53,222 bases of DNA, taken from assembly GCA_016199525.1 (NCBI GenBank), contig JACQGL010000069.1:1-53222 (forward strand), in the 5' to 3' direction. The stretch is from Armatimonadota bacterium. Its GTDB lineage: Bacteria; Armatimonadota; SYMT01; JACQGL01. The translations under genes were made by a program, and so were the position numbers. Numbering within the stretch: position 1 is the first letter of the stretch; each line of letters opens with the position of its first letter. Positions 8,413 to 17,673 of this stretch are shown here, piece by piece. The notes under the pieces were generated by a model. The model worked only from the letters and a program-made list of their open reading frames with translations. It was not told the DNA's origin and made no database searches.

Positions 8413-9411
8413 ATGAGCGCACGTACTGTCCACCTCGATATCGGGATCAACGGGGCCTTCCTGACGCGCCGCTGGGAGGAGCCGGAGAACTGGATGCGGC
8501 TCAGCGCCGAACTGGGCTATCCCCTCCACTCGTTCTGCGCGGATGTCCTGGATCCGTTCTTCAGTGGGGATCGCGCCTACCAGATGGAGGCCGCGCGCAC
8601 CACGCGCGCCGCCGCGGCACGCTACGGCGTGCGGCTGTTCGACGTGTACACCGGCGTGGCGACCCATCGCTTCCACGGCCTGTCCCATCGCGACGAGCGG
8701 GTGCGCGCCCGCATGCGGCAGTGGATTCTGGATGCCCTCGATCTCTGCGCCGCGATGGGCATCCCGCGCCTGGGCGGGCACTGGGACGCCTTCTCCGTGG
8801 AGGTGCTGGAAAACCCTCGCGAGACGGAGGCGGCCTGGCGGCGCCTTATCGAGCAGTTCCGCTGCCTGGCGGAAGCGGCCCGCGCCCGCGGGGTGACCGC
8901 GCTCTACAACGAGCAGATGTACATCCCCAGCGAGGTCCCCTGGACACTTGACCAGGCAGAGCGCTTCCTCTGGGACGCAAACGAAGGTCGCACGGGAGTG
9001 CCGGTGCGCCTCGCCCTGGATGTGGGTCACCAGGCGGGCATGCACTACGGCCTCTCGGGGCCAGACCTGGACTACCGCGAATGGCTGCGCCGCTTCGGGG
9101 CGTTCACCGAGGTCATCCATCTCCAGCAGACCACGCCGGATGCCAGCCACCACTGGCCGTTTACCCCACCCTACAACGAGCGGGGGCACATCCGCATCGA
9201 AGAGGTGCTGGACGCGCTGCGCTGGTCCCACGCACACGCGGCGGAATCGCCCCTCGCCCGCGCGCTGGACCCGGTCGTAGAGACGGGGTTGATTGCGGAG
9301 ATCATCCCCGGCTCCACGAAGACGGAGGCGACCCTCCTGGCCGAGCTGCGGGACACGGCGTCCTATCTGCGGCAGTTTATCCCTCCGGGCGGGCTGCGGA
9401 TGGAGGTATGA
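8413..9411 (+). CDS. TIM-barrel sugar isomerase/epimerase-like protein (AP endonuclease 2 superfamily)
   Basis: The 332-residue soluble protein belongs to the xylose-isomerase-like TIM barrel family that includes sugar-phosphate epimerases. Candidate divalent-metal ligands are visible as H in LGGHWDAF, E in [11 protein letters not shown] and H in [10 protein letters not shown] in VIHLQQT, and a late E in VETGLIAEI. The substrate cannot be named from sequence. The ATG at 8413 is preferred over an in-frame start 57 bases earlier because the family-like sequence ([16 protein letters not shown]) starts right after it. It stands alone, divergent from the cyclophilin gene and 196 bases before htpX. 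Confidence 0.72.
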   Translation: MSARTVHLDIGINGAFLTRRWEEPENWMRLSAELGYPLHSFCADVLDPFFSGDRAYQMEAARTTRAAAARYGVRLFDVYTGVATHRFHGLSHRDERVRARMRQWILDALDLCAAMGIPRLGGHWDAFSVEVLENPRETEAAWRRLIEQFRCLAEAARARGVTALYNEQMYIPSEVPWTLDQAERFLWDANEGRTGVPVRLALDVGHQAGMHYGLSGPDLDYREWLRRFGAFTEVIHLQQTTPDASHHWPFTPPYNERGHIRIEEVLDALRWSHAHAAESPLARALDPVVETGLIAEIIPGSTKTEATLLAELRDTASYLRQFIPPGGLRMEV

Positions 9412-9607
9412 TCCGCTGATTGCCCGCCGGCCGACGAGGCTGCTTGACGCCGTACCCGGGGACGCGTACAATGAGGTTAGTCGCCCTGGCCGAAGACTGC
9501 TCGTCAGGATACGTTTCCGCGCCCAGCGCGGGCGGCAAGGGACGGCGCGCAGATTTTTGCATCCGCCGCGCGTGGCGGGTGAAAATGGCAGCAAACGAAC
9601 CAAACCC

Positions 9608-10459
9608 ATGAACCAGTTCAAGACCGCTGTTCTGCTCGCGGCGCTGATGGGCCTGTTCATCGTCATCGGCCACCTGATCGGGGGCACGAACGGGGCGATG
9701 GTCGCCTTTGGAATCGCCCTGGTTATGAACTTCGCCGCCTACTGGTGGTCGGATAAGATCGTGCTGGCGATGTATCGCGCGCGCGAGGTGGATCCATCCG
9801 ACGGCCGGCAGCTCTATCAGATGGTGGAGCGCTGCGCCCGCAATGCCGGTCTGCCCACGCCGCGGGTGTATATCGTGCCCACGGACATGCCGAACGCCTT
9901 CGCTACGGGGCGAGATCCACACCACGCCGCGGTGGCGGTGACGGAAGGCCTACTGCGCACCCTGGCGCCGGACGAAGCGGAGGGCGTGATCGCGCACGAG
10001 GTCAGCCACATCAAGAACCGCGACACGCTGATCTCCACCGTAGCGGCCACCATTGCGGGCGCAATCTCCATGCTCGCCTATATGGCGCGGTTCGCGGCGT
10101 TTTTCGGCGGCTCCCGCGGCGATGACGACGAGGGCAGCAACCCGATGGCGCTGTTACTCATCGCCATCGTGGCTCCCATCGCGGCGCTTATCATCCAGAT
10201 GGCCGTATCGCGCAGCCGGGAGTACCTGGCGGACGCGACGGGCGCACAGATCTGCGGGCGACCGATGAGCCTGGCGAACGCGCTGCGGAAACTGGACGCG
10301 GGTGTGCAGCACTCCCGCGCCGAGGCGCAGCCGGCCACCGCGCACCTGTTCATTGTGAACCCGCTGCGGGGCGGTGGACTGATGACCCTGTTCAGCACCC
10401 ACCCGCCGATGGAAGAGCGCATCGCGCGGCTGGAGGCGATGGCAGGGACGGGCGTCTAG
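9608..10459 (+). CDS. htpX: Membrane zinc metalloprotease HtpX
   Basis: HtpX is a membrane-embedded M48 protease that degrades misfolded membrane proteins. The 283-residue product has two N-terminal transmembrane segments (about 7-25 and 29-46), the zinc motif HEVSH (130-134) with the third ligand E205 in SREYLADA, two further hydrophobic segments (about 145-168 and 180-198), and the C-terminal family signature [15 protein letters not shown]. Length and residues are canonical. The ATG at 9608 fits the family N terminus [15 protein letters not shown]. It is followed by a hairpin at 10493-10523. Confidence 0.95.
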   Translation: MNQFKTAVLLAALMGLFIVIGHLIGGTNGAMVAFGIALVMNFAAYWWSDKIVLAMYRAREVDPSDGRQLYQMVERCARNAGLPTPRVYIVPTDMPNAFATGRDPHHAAVAVTEGLLRTLAPDEAEGVIAHEVSHIKNRDTLISTVAATIAGAISMLAYMARFAAFFGGSRGDDDEGSNPMALLLIAIVAPIAALIIQMAVSRSREYLADATGAQICGRPMSLANALRKLDAGVQHSRAEAQPATAHLFIVNPLRGGGLMTLFSTHPPMEERIARLEAMAGTGV

Positions 10460-10492
10460 CGCTGATCCCGCCCTGCGCCGTGCATTCCTCCA

Positions 10493-10523
10493 CCACGGAG
10501 CGTCCTTCCCGGGCGCTCCGTGG
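10493..10523 (+). terminator. Ten-base-pair hairpin between htpX and trpC
   Basis: CCACGGAGCG (10493-10502) and CGCTCCGTGG (10514-10523) pair perfectly around an 11-base loop, 33 bases after the htpX stop. No T-run follows, so it is either a weak terminator of htpX or a structure in the trpC leader. Confidence 0.4.
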
Positions 10524-10591
10524 GTGTGTACGGCAGATGAGGAGAGGGGAAGTTAGCGGGCGGGAACACTGACAGGTAGGCAGGTTGAAGC

Positions 10592-10616
10592 GGTTGAACG
10601 TGCCCACGTGTAAACC
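10592..10616. repeat. 25-base palindromic repeat, copy 1
   Basis: An imperfect palindrome with GGTT...AACC ends and an ACGTGCCCACGT core lies just before trpC. It resembles elements at 30635-30660 and 36568-36595 (shared CACGT/ACGTG around CCC, and GTTGA/TCAAC-like arms). Confidence 0.4.
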
Positions 10617-10627
10617 CGGACGAGACG

Positions 10628-11419
10628 ATGGCCCTGCCCTCCATTCTAGAAACGATCATCGCGCACAAGCGACGGGAGGTAGCCGCGCGACGGGAAGCCG
10701 TCCCCGCCTTCCCCCTGGCTGCGGCGCCCCCACCGCGCGACTTCGCGGCCGCGTTGCAGGGGGAACAGGTGCGCCTGATCGCGGAAGCGAAGGCGGCCTC
10801 CCCCTCCCGGGGCACGCTGCGCACGGATTTCGATCCCGTGTCCCTGGCGGAGACTTACGCTGCCCACGGCGCCGCGGCCATCTCGATGCTCACCGACACC
10901 CCCTTCTTCCGCGGCCACAACGATTATCTCTCCGCCGCACGCGCGCGGGTGCCGGTGCCGATTCTGCGCAAAGACTTCATCCTGGACCCCTGGCAGATCG
11001 AAGAGAGCCGCGCCATCGGTGCGGATGCCATCCTGCTCATTGCCGCCGTGCTCGCTATCCCCCAGCTGCGGGAGTTCGCGCAGCGGGCGGCAGCCCTGGG
11101 GATGGCCTGCCTGGTCGAAGCCCACACGGAAGTGGAGGTGGAGGCGGCGCTGCAGAGCGGCGCGCGGGTCATCGGCATCAACAACCGGAACCTGCACACC
11201 TTCGAAACCACCCTGGAGACCACTGAGCGGCTTGCGGGAGTTATCAAGTCGGCGGGGGATCGCATCCTGGTGAGTGAAAGCGGTATCTTCACCGCCGCGG
11301 ACGTGGCCCGCGTGGCCGCCGCGGGCGCGGACGCCGTGCTTGTGGGTGAAGCGCTGGTGCGGGAGGCGGATGTGGGCGCGAAGGTGCGGGAGCTGGCGTC
11401 CGTAACGCGTAATGCGTGA
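10628..11419 (+). CDS. trpC: Indole-3-glycerol phosphate synthase
   Basis: TrpC closes the indole ring from carboxyphenylamino-deoxyribulose phosphate in tryptophan synthesis. The 263-residue TIM barrel has the family catalytic set: E53 and K55 in AEAKAASPSRG, K115 in LRKDFI, E164 in LVEAHTE, N186 in GINNRNL, and E217-S218 in SESGI. The second lysine of the usual EVKKASPS is alanine here (EAKAASPS), a conservative family variation. It is a single-domain enzyme with no other trp gene next to it, so the pathway is dispersed in this genome. The start codon has no strong ribosome site; the ATG at 10628 gives the normal family N terminus. Confidence 0.94.
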   Translation: MALPSILETIIAHKRREVAARREAVPAFPLAAAPPPRDFAAALQGEQVRLIAEAKAASPSRGTLRTDFDPVSLAETYAAHGAAAISMLTDTPFFRGHNDYLSAARARVPVPILRKDFILDPWQIEESRAIGADAILLIAAVLAIPQLREFAQRAAALGMACLVEAHTEVEVEAALQSGARVIGINNRNLHTFETTLETTERLAGVIKSAGDRILVSESGIFTAADVARVAAAGADAVLVGEALVREADVGAKVRELASVTRNA

Positions 11420-11545
11420 CTGGTGGGCCGCGCCCAAGTATCAGACCACGGGTCTGCCGCGTAGTGAAGTTCACTCCCGGATAGCCGCGAGGACGCACCA
11501 TTACACGGGCAAGATACCGACGCTACTTGAGCCGGTTGCCGCCGC

Positions 11546-13063
11546 CTACTCCCCGCCCGTCGCCAGGTGCATCACCCGCTCCTGGGTCGCCTCCTCGCGG
11601 GAGAGTGCCCCGGCGAGCCGCCCCTCGTGCATCACCAGGACGCGGTCGCTCATCGCCAGCAGCTCCGGCAGCTCGGAGGAGATCATAATCGTCGCCACGC
11701 CGCGGGCGGCCAGGTCGTTGATCAATCCATAGATCTCCATCTTCGCGCCCACGTCGATGCCCCGTGTCGGCTCGTCAAAGATCATCACCCGCGAATCGGT
11801 GAACAGCCACCGGGCGAGCACGACCTTCTGCTGGTTGCCGCCAGAGAGGTTGCGGACCTCCTGCTCCACCGTAGGGGTGCGGATGCGCAGGCTGCGGACG
11901 TACTGCTCCGTCGCTTCCCGCTCCCGGCGCCGGTTCACGAACCCCAGCAGCGACAGCAGGTCCAGGTTGGCGAGGGTGACATTCTCCCGCACCACCATAT
12001 TGAGGATGAGACCCAGCGTCTTGCGGTCCTCCGGCACCAGGCCGATGCCCAGGCGGATGGCATCACGCGGGGAACGGATGCGCACCCGCTTGCCGCGCAG
12101 CCGGATCTCCCCCGCGTCCAGAGGGTCGGCGCCGAACAGGGCGCGCGCGACCTCGGTCCTCCCCGCGCCGACCAGCCCGCCGATGCCCAGCACTTCGCCT
12201 GCGTGCACGGTGAAGGAAACGTCCCGGAACACCCCGTGCCGTGCGAGTCCGCGTGCCTCCAGCACCGCGTCGCCACACACGGTGGCGCGCTTGGGGGCGC
12301 TGTGCGCCAGCTCGCGGCCGACCATCATCTGGATTACGGTGTCGCGGTCCATTGCCTCCACCGGGTGCGTGCCGATTCGGTGGCCGTCCCGCAGGACGGT
12401 CACGCGGTCGGCGATGGTGAAGATCTCCTCTAGCCGATGGCTGATATAAATGATCCCCACGCCTCGCTCGCGCAGGGAGCGGATGAGTTGAAACAGGTTC
12501 TGCAGCTCGTGCTCGGTGAGGGTCGCGGAGGGCTCGTCCATAGCGATGATCACCGAGTTGCGCGACGTGGCCTTGGCGATCTCCACCATCTGCTGGTGCG
12601 CCACCGAGAGCTGGCCCGCCTCGGTGCGGACGTCCACGCTCACACCGAGGGAATCCATCACCTGCTGAGCCTCGCGGTAGAGGCGGCGGAAGTCGATGAA
12701 GCCGGGGATGCTTGCCGCGGGCTCGCGGCCCAGGAAGATGTTCTCGGCGGCAGAGAGGTGCGGTACCAGGTTGAACTCCTGGTAGATGATGTTGATGCCG
12801 AGATCCATCGCGCGCTGGGGCGAGTCGATGTGCACCGGCTGGCCGCGCAGCAGGATCTGGCCTGCATCCCGCGTCTCCGCCCCGGCGAGGATCTTCATCA
12901 GGGTGGACTTGCCCGCGCCGTTCTCCCCAACAAGCGCGTGCACCTCGCCCGCGCGCACGTCAAAGTCAACGTTGTCCAGCGCCACCACGCCCGGATAGCG
13001 CTTCGAGATCCCGCGCATCTCCAGGAGGGGAGACGGCTGCGGCGCGTAGTAGACAGAAGTCAT
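11546..13063 (-). CDS. Sugar ABC transporter ATPase with two nucleotide-binding domains (RbsA/MglA type)
   Basis: The 505-residue protein is a tandem ABC ATPase that powers import of ribose- or galactose-class sugars. The first domain has Walker A GENGAGKST and an LSVAHQQM signature. The second has the degenerate GGLVGAGRTE P-loop, LSGGNQQKV signature and IFDEPTRGIDVG Walker B, which is typical of this subfamily. It is cytosolic and membrane-associated through its permease. No permease or periplasmic-binding gene flanks it: downstream is trpC on the other strand, upstream the LysM protein. It is therefore an orphan here, and the substrate cannot be assigned. The ATG at 13063 is a best guess because no clear ribosome site is visible. 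Confidence 0.9.
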   Translation of the reverse strand: MTSVYYAPQPSPLLEMRGISKRYPGVVALDNVDFDVRAGEVHALVGENGAGKSTLMKILAGAETRDAGQILLRGQPVHIDSPQRAMDLGINIIYQEFNLVPHLSAAENIFLGREPAASIPGFIDFRRLYREAQQVMDSLGVSVDVRTEAGQLSVAHQQMVEIAKATSRNSVIIAMDEPSATLTEHELQNLFQLIRSLRERGVGIIYISHRLEEIFTIADRVTVLRDGHRIGTHPVEAMDRDTVIQMMVGRELAHSAPKRATVCGDAVLEARGLARHGVFRDVSFTVHAGEVLGIGGLVGAGRTEVARALFGADPLDAGEIRLRGKRVRIRSPRDAIRLGIGLVPEDRKTLGLILNMVVRENVTLANLDLLSLLGFVNRRREREATEQYVRSLRIRTPTVEQEVRNLSGGNQQKVVLARWLFTDSRVMIFDEPTRGIDVGAKMEIYGLINDLAARGVATIMISSELPELLAMSDRVLVMHEGRLAGALSREEATQERVMHLATGGE

Positions 13064-13256
13064 CGGTCGGGAGGTCCGTTCAGAAGCGCGCCCTACAGAG
13101 GAAGATAGGAAGTGCGGCGCAAGAGGGCACGAGAGATCCGGCGTTCCGCCAAGCACCTACCCGTACCTACACCCATCCGCACCTCCCGCCCCAGTGCGCA
13201 GGTTTTACCTGCCGATTTCATTCCACGGTGGCCGGAGTTCTCCTCCCGGCCGCAAG

Positions 13257-13286
13257 AAAAAAGCCCGGCGGACCGCGCCGCCGGGC
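13257..13286 (-). terminator. Rho-independent terminator of the LysM/stalk gene
   Basis: Read on the minus strand, GCCCGGCGG-CGCGGT-CCGCCGGGC forms a 9-bp GC stem with a 6-base loop and is followed immediately by TTTTTT. It lies 20 bases past the stop codon of the gene at 13307-15277. Confidence 0.88.
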
Positions 13287-13306
13287 TTCGTGGGGTCGGA
13301 AGGGAT

Positions 13307-15277
13307 CTAGCGCCTGACCAGGTGAATCGTGCCGCTCTTCACGTCGTACTCCGCCTTCACGTCGAGCGCCTGCTCGATGAAGCGGATGGGCACTATCGTG
13401 CGGCCCCGGTCGATGAACGCAGGCTGATCGAGCAGGATTGTCTCGCCGTTTATCAGCGCCTGGTCGCTGCCGATCTTCAGCCGGACTTCTGTATCCGGCT
13501 TGCTGCCGTGCACCTCGCGGGTCTCCTTGATCCACATCACCTTGCCGCCTGCGTGCTCGAAGATCTGGCGGAAGGGCGCCAGCGGGATACCGCCGTCCAC
13601 GCGCGGCGGCACGTCGAACCGCACCGGCTGATCCTCGATAGCGACGCGGAACGTCCCCGGCACGCGCAGCTTCATCCCCGGTCGCAGCCGCAGTTTCTCG
13701 GGCAGGCCGCTGGCAACTCGGACGCTGCGCGGCGTAACGCCAAAGCGATGGGAGATCTCCCACAAGGTATCGCCGTGCTGGACAGTGTACGTGCGGTCCC
13801 GCTGCACGGGCTCGCCGCCCGTGCCTACCGCCACGGAGACGAGCTCGATGCGTCCATACTCATTTGGGCGCGCGTTGGGGAGCATCACGAGCATATAGTA
13901 ACGGCCCCGATCCGCCCGCACCGGCTTGATATCCGTAGCCCGTGCCGGCTTCCCGGCAGGCTCAGGAGCTACCGATCCGCCCAGGGGGACCTCAATCTGC
14001 CCCGGCTCGATGCGGATTCCGGCGGGAACCCCACCTGTCTCCATCGATGCAGCGGGCAGACCGTCACCCCTCACCTCAGGGAGTTGCGGCGGCGCCACGC
14101 GAGCCATCTGCACCGGGCTCTCTCCCGGCGTGACAGGCGACCCTTCTGCTAACGCTGCAGGGCTCGCATCGGCACCAAGCGGCTGTGGCTCCTGGGGCCG
14201 CGTCGTCTCGGGCGCGCCGCCTCGCGTACCGCCCACAATCTCGGGAGCGGCATCCACGCTCTCAACGCGTGGCCCCGGCGCATTTGCCTGGGGAGCAGGC
14301 GCGGGCCGGCCGGCGGGATTGCGGCGTATCCGCTCCGGCGTTCCACCTCGCATGCCGCGCGCAAACTCGGGAACGGCATCCACGCCCACGATGCGCGGCT
14401 CCGCCGGACGCGCCTGCCGGCCTGGCGCAGGGCTACTGGCGGGGCCGCCGGGCGCCGCCCCGGCCAGTCCGCCCGGCCGATCCACACGTTCGGGCACCAC
14501 CGGATCCCGATTCGGCTGCGGTGCCGCCGGATCGGCTTGCTTTCGGGTGGCGTTCTGCTTCTGATCAATGTTGAGGGTCAGGAGCCGCGACTTGCCCAGG
14601 TTCTCCGAGCGGTCGAACGCCCAGGCCTCCACTTTCAGGACCCCACGACCCGCACTATCCGAGTACCTGGGATCCGCCGTGTCCAGCGTGATGGAGTAGG
14701 GCGGCCGGTTGGAGAGCAGTTCCAGCGCACGGTTGACGTAGATCGCGACCAGGCTCACCTGGTCGTTATCGGTCACGTGCGCTTCCAGGTTGATGCGACC
14801 CCACACCGTATCCCCTTCCAGAAAATTACGAATGGAAACCAGGGGTGGAATGGTGTCTATTCCGCCGTTATTAACCAGAATCCGAATCGTGTCGCTGGCG
14901 ACCACTTCGTTCCGTGGCCCCGCGTGCACGGTAATCTTGACCGCGTGCTGGCCGTTAGATAGGCGCCGCGTATCCAGGTCCAGAAAGTCCGTGCCGCGGC
15001 GGCCATCTCCGACGAGGACGCGGCTCATCGCCATCCGGCCATCCACCCACAGACTGACGGCGGTGAACTTGCCGATGTCGGGCCCCGCGTCAAACGCGAT
15101 CGAGACTTGGATCCGACCGGCGACCGACTGCCCGGATTCTGGGCTGGCAATGGACAGTCGGGCGGCCGTACCCCCCGCCGATGGGTCTGGTGCCGCCATC
15201 GCGGGTTGGGAAGCCGAAAGGACGAGGAGCGCCAGAAACGCGGCGCCGGCCGTCCGTTCGAGGAGTGAACGGCGCAT
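13307..15277 (-). CDS. Exported Ig-like / LysM / copper-amine-oxidase-N stalk protein
   Basis: This 656-residue exported protein begins with a Sec signal peptide (about 1-29, ending AMAA). Two Ig-like beta domains follow (about 40-135 and 143-237), then a proline/alanine-rich linker (about 240-455). The linker contains a tandem internal duplication: PRIVGVDAVPEFARGMRGG (294-312) is echoed at 336-354 as PRVESVDAAPEIVGGTRGG. After that come a LysM domain (496-540, YTVQHGDTLWEISHRFG) that binds peptidoglycan-type glycans, and a C-terminal 'stalk' domain of the copper amine oxidase N-terminal family (about 552-656). A wall- or envelope-anchored structural role is likely; the exact role is unknown. 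A GGAGGAGG ribosome site precedes the ATG, a promoter is visible upstream and a terminator downstream, so it is monocistronic. Confidence 0.85.
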   Translation of the reverse strand: MRRSLLERTAGAAFLALLVLSASQPAMAAPDPSAGGTAARLSIASPESGQSVAGRIQVSIAFDAGPDIGKFTAVSLWVDGRMAMSRVLVGDGRRGTDFLDLDTRRLSNGQHAVKITVHAGPRNEVVASDTIRILVNNGGIDTIPPLVSIRNFLEGDTVWGRINLEAHVTDNDQVSLVAIYVNRALELLSNRPPYSITLDTADPRYSDSAGRGVLKVEAWAFDRSENLGKSRLLTLNIDQKQNATRKQADPAAPQPNRDPVVPERVDRPGGLAGAAPGGPASSPAPGRQARPAEPRIVGVDAVPEFARGMRGGTPERIRRNPAGRPAPAPQANAPGPRVESVDAAPEIVGGTRGGAPETTRPQEPQPLGADASPAALAEGSPVTPGESPVQMARVAPPQLPEVRGDGLPAASMETGGVPAGIRIEPGQIEVPLGGSVAPEPAGKPARATDIKPVRADRGRYYMLVMLPNARPNEYGRIELVSVAVGTGGEPVQRDRTYTVQHGDTLWEISHRFGVTPRSVRVASGLPEKLRLRPGMKLRVPGTFRVAIEDQPVRFDVPPRVDGGIPLAPFRQIFEHAGGKVMWIKETREVHGSKPDTEVRLKIGSDQALINGETILLDQPAFIDRGRTIVPIRFIEQALDVKAEYDVKSGTIHLVRR

Positions 15278-15326
15278 CGAAGTCCTCCTCCACGGGGGAA
15301 TCAGTGGGACACTGTGCAGTGGTGCC

Positions 15327-15356
15327 AGGTTAACACACTGCTGCTTGTCTGGTCAA
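15327..15356 (-). promoter_or_regulatory. Putative promoter of the LysM/stalk gene
   Basis: On the minus strand TTGACC (15356-15351) and TAACCT (15332-15327) are separated by 18 bases, about 50 bases before the ATG at 15277. The -35 is good and the -10 moderate. Confidence 0.45.
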
Positions 15357-15401
15357 GCCATTCTTATCAGCCAGACGAGCGCCAGGAAAGACAGGACCCG
15401 T

Positions 15402-15430
15402 TTGACGCCGCGAGCCCCTTCTGCTAAGAT
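15402..15430 (+). promoter_or_regulatory. Strong sigma-70-type promoter facing the PD-(D/E)XK gene
   Basis: TTGACG (15402-15407), a 17-base spacer and TAAGAT (15425-15430) form a near-consensus promoter. The first start codon downstream is the GTG at 15643, giving a leader of about 205 bases that contains a small hairpin (GTGCCA...TGGCAC, 15475-15496). The rest of the 15278-15642 gap shows nothing else I recognise. Confidence 0.6.
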
Positions 15431-15642
15431 GAGCCACAGAGTGGAGAGGGTCACGACGCGAGGTCTTCTGCAGCAGTGCCACCTATCTCTGGCACTCGGT
15501 TCGACTTGAGAACGAGAGGCTCCTTCGCTGATTTTCCAAACGGCAGATAGAATGCCAATCGAGCGGCGACGCGCTACCCGTTCCTGGTTCTGGTCAGTGC
15601 CCGGGCAGAGACGCGCTCCCTACTCGTGAGCCAGCGAATCTA

Positions 15643-16488
15643 GTGATCACCGTGCGGCGCCCCCGTTTCAGCCCTACCCGCCTGGAGATGTACCTGACCT
15701 GCCCGCGGGCCTACCACTGTTACTATGACCGCGGCCTGCGGTGGGGAAGGCTGACCCCCGCGCACGCGTTGGGCGGCTCCCTCCACCGCGCCCTACAGCA
15801 TTTCCACAACGCGGGCGGCCCCAGGAATCAGGATGTGAACGCTCTCCTGGCGGCCTACCGCGCCTCCTGGGTGGGCGCCAGTTACGCCACGGCGGCAGAT
15901 GCCGCCGCCCACTTCGCCGCCGGTGAGGCCGCCCTGCGCGCTTACTACGAAGCGGCGCGCCTCAAGGAGCGGGAGACGCTTTGGACAGAACGCACCCTGC
16001 AGTATCGCTACCCCGAGTTTGTCCTGTTCGGCAAGATTGACCGGCTGGATCGACTCCCTACCGGCGAACTCGAGGTAGTGGACTACAAGTCCGGCCGGCT
16101 GGCGGTCAGCGAGGAGGAGGTCCGCACCAGCCTGCCGCTGGCCGTCTACCAGCTGCTGGCGGCACGCACTTATCCCAGTTGCCCCGTGCGGGTAGCGATC
16201 TACTGCCTGCGCACCGGGGAGAGCGCCTCGGTGCTGCGCAGCCCGCAGGAGCTGGAAGCGGTGGAAGCAGGGGTGTGCCGCACAGCGCTCACGGTGCTGG
16301 AGGATGACGAGAAGGAGCCTACTCCGGGACCCGCCTGCGCGGCATGCCCGTTTACGCGTCTCTGCCCGGAAGGCAGGCGCTACCTGGCCGATCACACCTC
16401 CGCCCCGGCGCCCTCGGCCGCCGGATGGGATCCCAGGCCGCGAGGGGCGGCGAACAACGGAGGCGGGTTGCGGGCCGCCGATGGCTGA
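15643..16488 (+). CDS. Stand-alone Fe-S PD-(D/E)XK nuclease (RecB/AddB-C/Cas4-like)
   Basis: The 281-residue protein has the layout of RecB-family exonuclease domains with an iron-sulfur cluster. An N-terminal cysteine sits in YLTCPRAYHCYY (C20), motif I has H48 in LGGSLHRALQ, the nuclease core has D133 (GKIDRLD), D147 and K149 (EVVDYKSG), a QxxxY-like helix follows (LPLAVYQLLAA), and C-terminal cysteines C232, C235 and C241 lie in CAACPFTRLCP. The four cysteines are the usual 4Fe-4S set. It probably degrades or processes DNA ends in repair; no helicase, Cas or AddA gene is adjacent. The start is GTG at 15643. The last 30 residues are low complexity. The MscS gene follows after 18 bases. Confidence 0.85.
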   Translation: MITVRRPRFSPTRLEMYLTCPRAYHCYYDRGLRWGRLTPAHALGGSLHRALQHFHNAGGPRNQDVNALLAAYRASWVGASYATAADAAAHFAAGEAALRAYYEAARLKERETLWTERTLQYRYPEFVLFGKIDRLDRLPTGELEVVDYKSGRLAVSEEEVRTSLPLAVYQLLAARTYPSCPVRVAIYCLRTGESASVLRSPQELEAVEAGVCRTALTVLEDDEKEPTPGPACAACPFTRLCPEGRRYLADHTSAPAPSAAGWDPRPRGAANNGGGLRAADG

Positions 16489-16506
16489 GCGCGGGCGCCT
16501 CGTTCG

Positions 16507-17343
16507 ATGCCGATGATTGCCTTCGCCTTGCCAGACCAGCTCGCGAGTATCTCGTGGGATCAGGGGCTCGTCGCCGTAGGAGAGGCGACGGCCAAGATCC
16601 TGCTGATCATCGTCGTTTACGTCCTGGTGCGCTGGGGGTTTACGCGCGGCCTGGACGCAGTAACCACAAAAATGGCGGCGCGCGTTAGCGCGGGGAGCAA
16701 TTACACCGCCCGTCTTCGCACCCTGCAGGCGCTGCTCCGCAGCCTCGTTTCTTATGGCCTGGGATTTGTTGCCTTCGTGATGGTGCTAAACACGCTGGGG
16801 CTGAACGTGGCGGCAATACTGGCGGGTGCGGGGGTGGTGGGCCTGGCGGTCGGATTCGGCGCTCAGCGCCTCGTGCGCGATGTAATCACCGGCATGTTCA
16901 TCCTCGTCGAAGACCAGTTCGCGGTGGGCGATTACGTGACCATTGGCAACCACTCGGGAACCGTCTCCGAGATGGGGATGCGGATCACCCGCCTGCGGGA
17001 CGACCAGGGGAAGGAAGTGATCCTGGCGAACGGGGACATCTCCACCGTGGTCAACCACTCGCGCGGGCCGATGGCAGCGGCGATTGACGTGGCGGTGGGT
17101 GCCCAAACGTCGCTGCATCAGCTGCAGGAGGTGGTCGGTGCCCTGGGCCCGGCGCTGTCAGAGGAACTGTTCGTCCCGACGCAGTCAGGACCGCGTATTC
17201 AGGGCATCACGTCAATGGATGCCTCCCGAGTGGTCGTTCGGATCGTGGCTGCGGCGCGGCCGGGAGAGGTGCGGCGCGCCGAGATGGCCCTGCGGGCGGC
17301 GGTGCGAGAAGCATTCGCGCGCGAGGGGATCCCGCTGGCGTAG
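16507..17343 (+). CDS. MscS-family small-conductance mechanosensitive channel
   Basis: The 278-residue protein is a tension-gated channel that vents solutes on hypo-osmotic shock. It has an N-terminal TM (about 25-45), a second (about 78-98), and the pore-lining TM3 with its glycine/alanine-rich face (AAILAGAGVVGLAVGFGAQRL, about 101-121). The cytoplasmic beta domain begins FILVEDQFAVGDYVTIG and contains the family string GTVSEMGMRITRLRD, followed by the alpha/beta vestibule. Length is typical of MscS. It follows the nuclease gene by 18 bases and is probably co-transcribed. Confidence 0.92.
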   Translation: MPMIAFALPDQLASISWDQGLVAVGEATAKILLIIVVYVLVRWGFTRGLDAVTTKMAARVSAGSNYTARLRTLQALLRSLVSYGLGFVAFVMVLNTLGLNVAAILAGAGVVGLAVGFGAQRLVRDVITGMFILVEDQFAVGDYVTIGNHSGTVSEMGMRITRLRDDQGKEVILANGDISTVVNHSRGPMAAAIDVAVGAQTSLHQLQEVVGALGPALSEELFVPTQSGPRIQGITSMDASRVVVRIVAAARPGEVRRAEMALRAAVREAFAREGIPLA

Positions 17344-17519
17344 GATGGCTTCCGGTTAGTGGCTTCTGGTAGACGGTTGATAGTGGGATCGGCGGCCTGA
17401 CGGGATCTCGGCCGTCTGGATCGGTAGTCCCGCACCCTCCGGCAGGGAATGCTCGCCGTAGCCCGTACGAGGAGCGGCGCTCGTTCCCCACCTCGATGCG
17501 GGTGGTTACCTCCTGGAAC

Positions 17520-17540
17520 GTGCAGGCTGGAAGCCTGCAC
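17520..17540. repeat. Palindromic repeat with GCAGGCTGGAAGCCTGC core, copy 1
   Basis: GTGCAGGCT-GGA-AGCCTGCAC is a perfect 9-bp stem with a 3-base loop. The 17-base core recurs at 48097-48113. It is the only notable element I see in the 330-base gap 17344-17673, apart from the ribosome site GGGAGG of the next gene. Confidence 0.55.
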
Positions 17541-17673
17541 TCCATCTCTATCGCTCCATAAATCCTGATCCGCCCGATGAATCGGCCCTGGGGTAGTATA
17601 AGCTGTGGAGGCCTGCTCCACGGCTTTCCGTAGCCTCGCGGCGACACAGGCGGCGCAGAAGGGAGGGCCAGCC

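Noticed and set aside
15643-16488. Cas4 of a CRISPR system.
   Set aside because: The protein has the Cas4/AddB-like Fe-S nuclease layout, but there are no cas genes or CRISPR repeats in the window, so a general repair-type nuclease is more likely.
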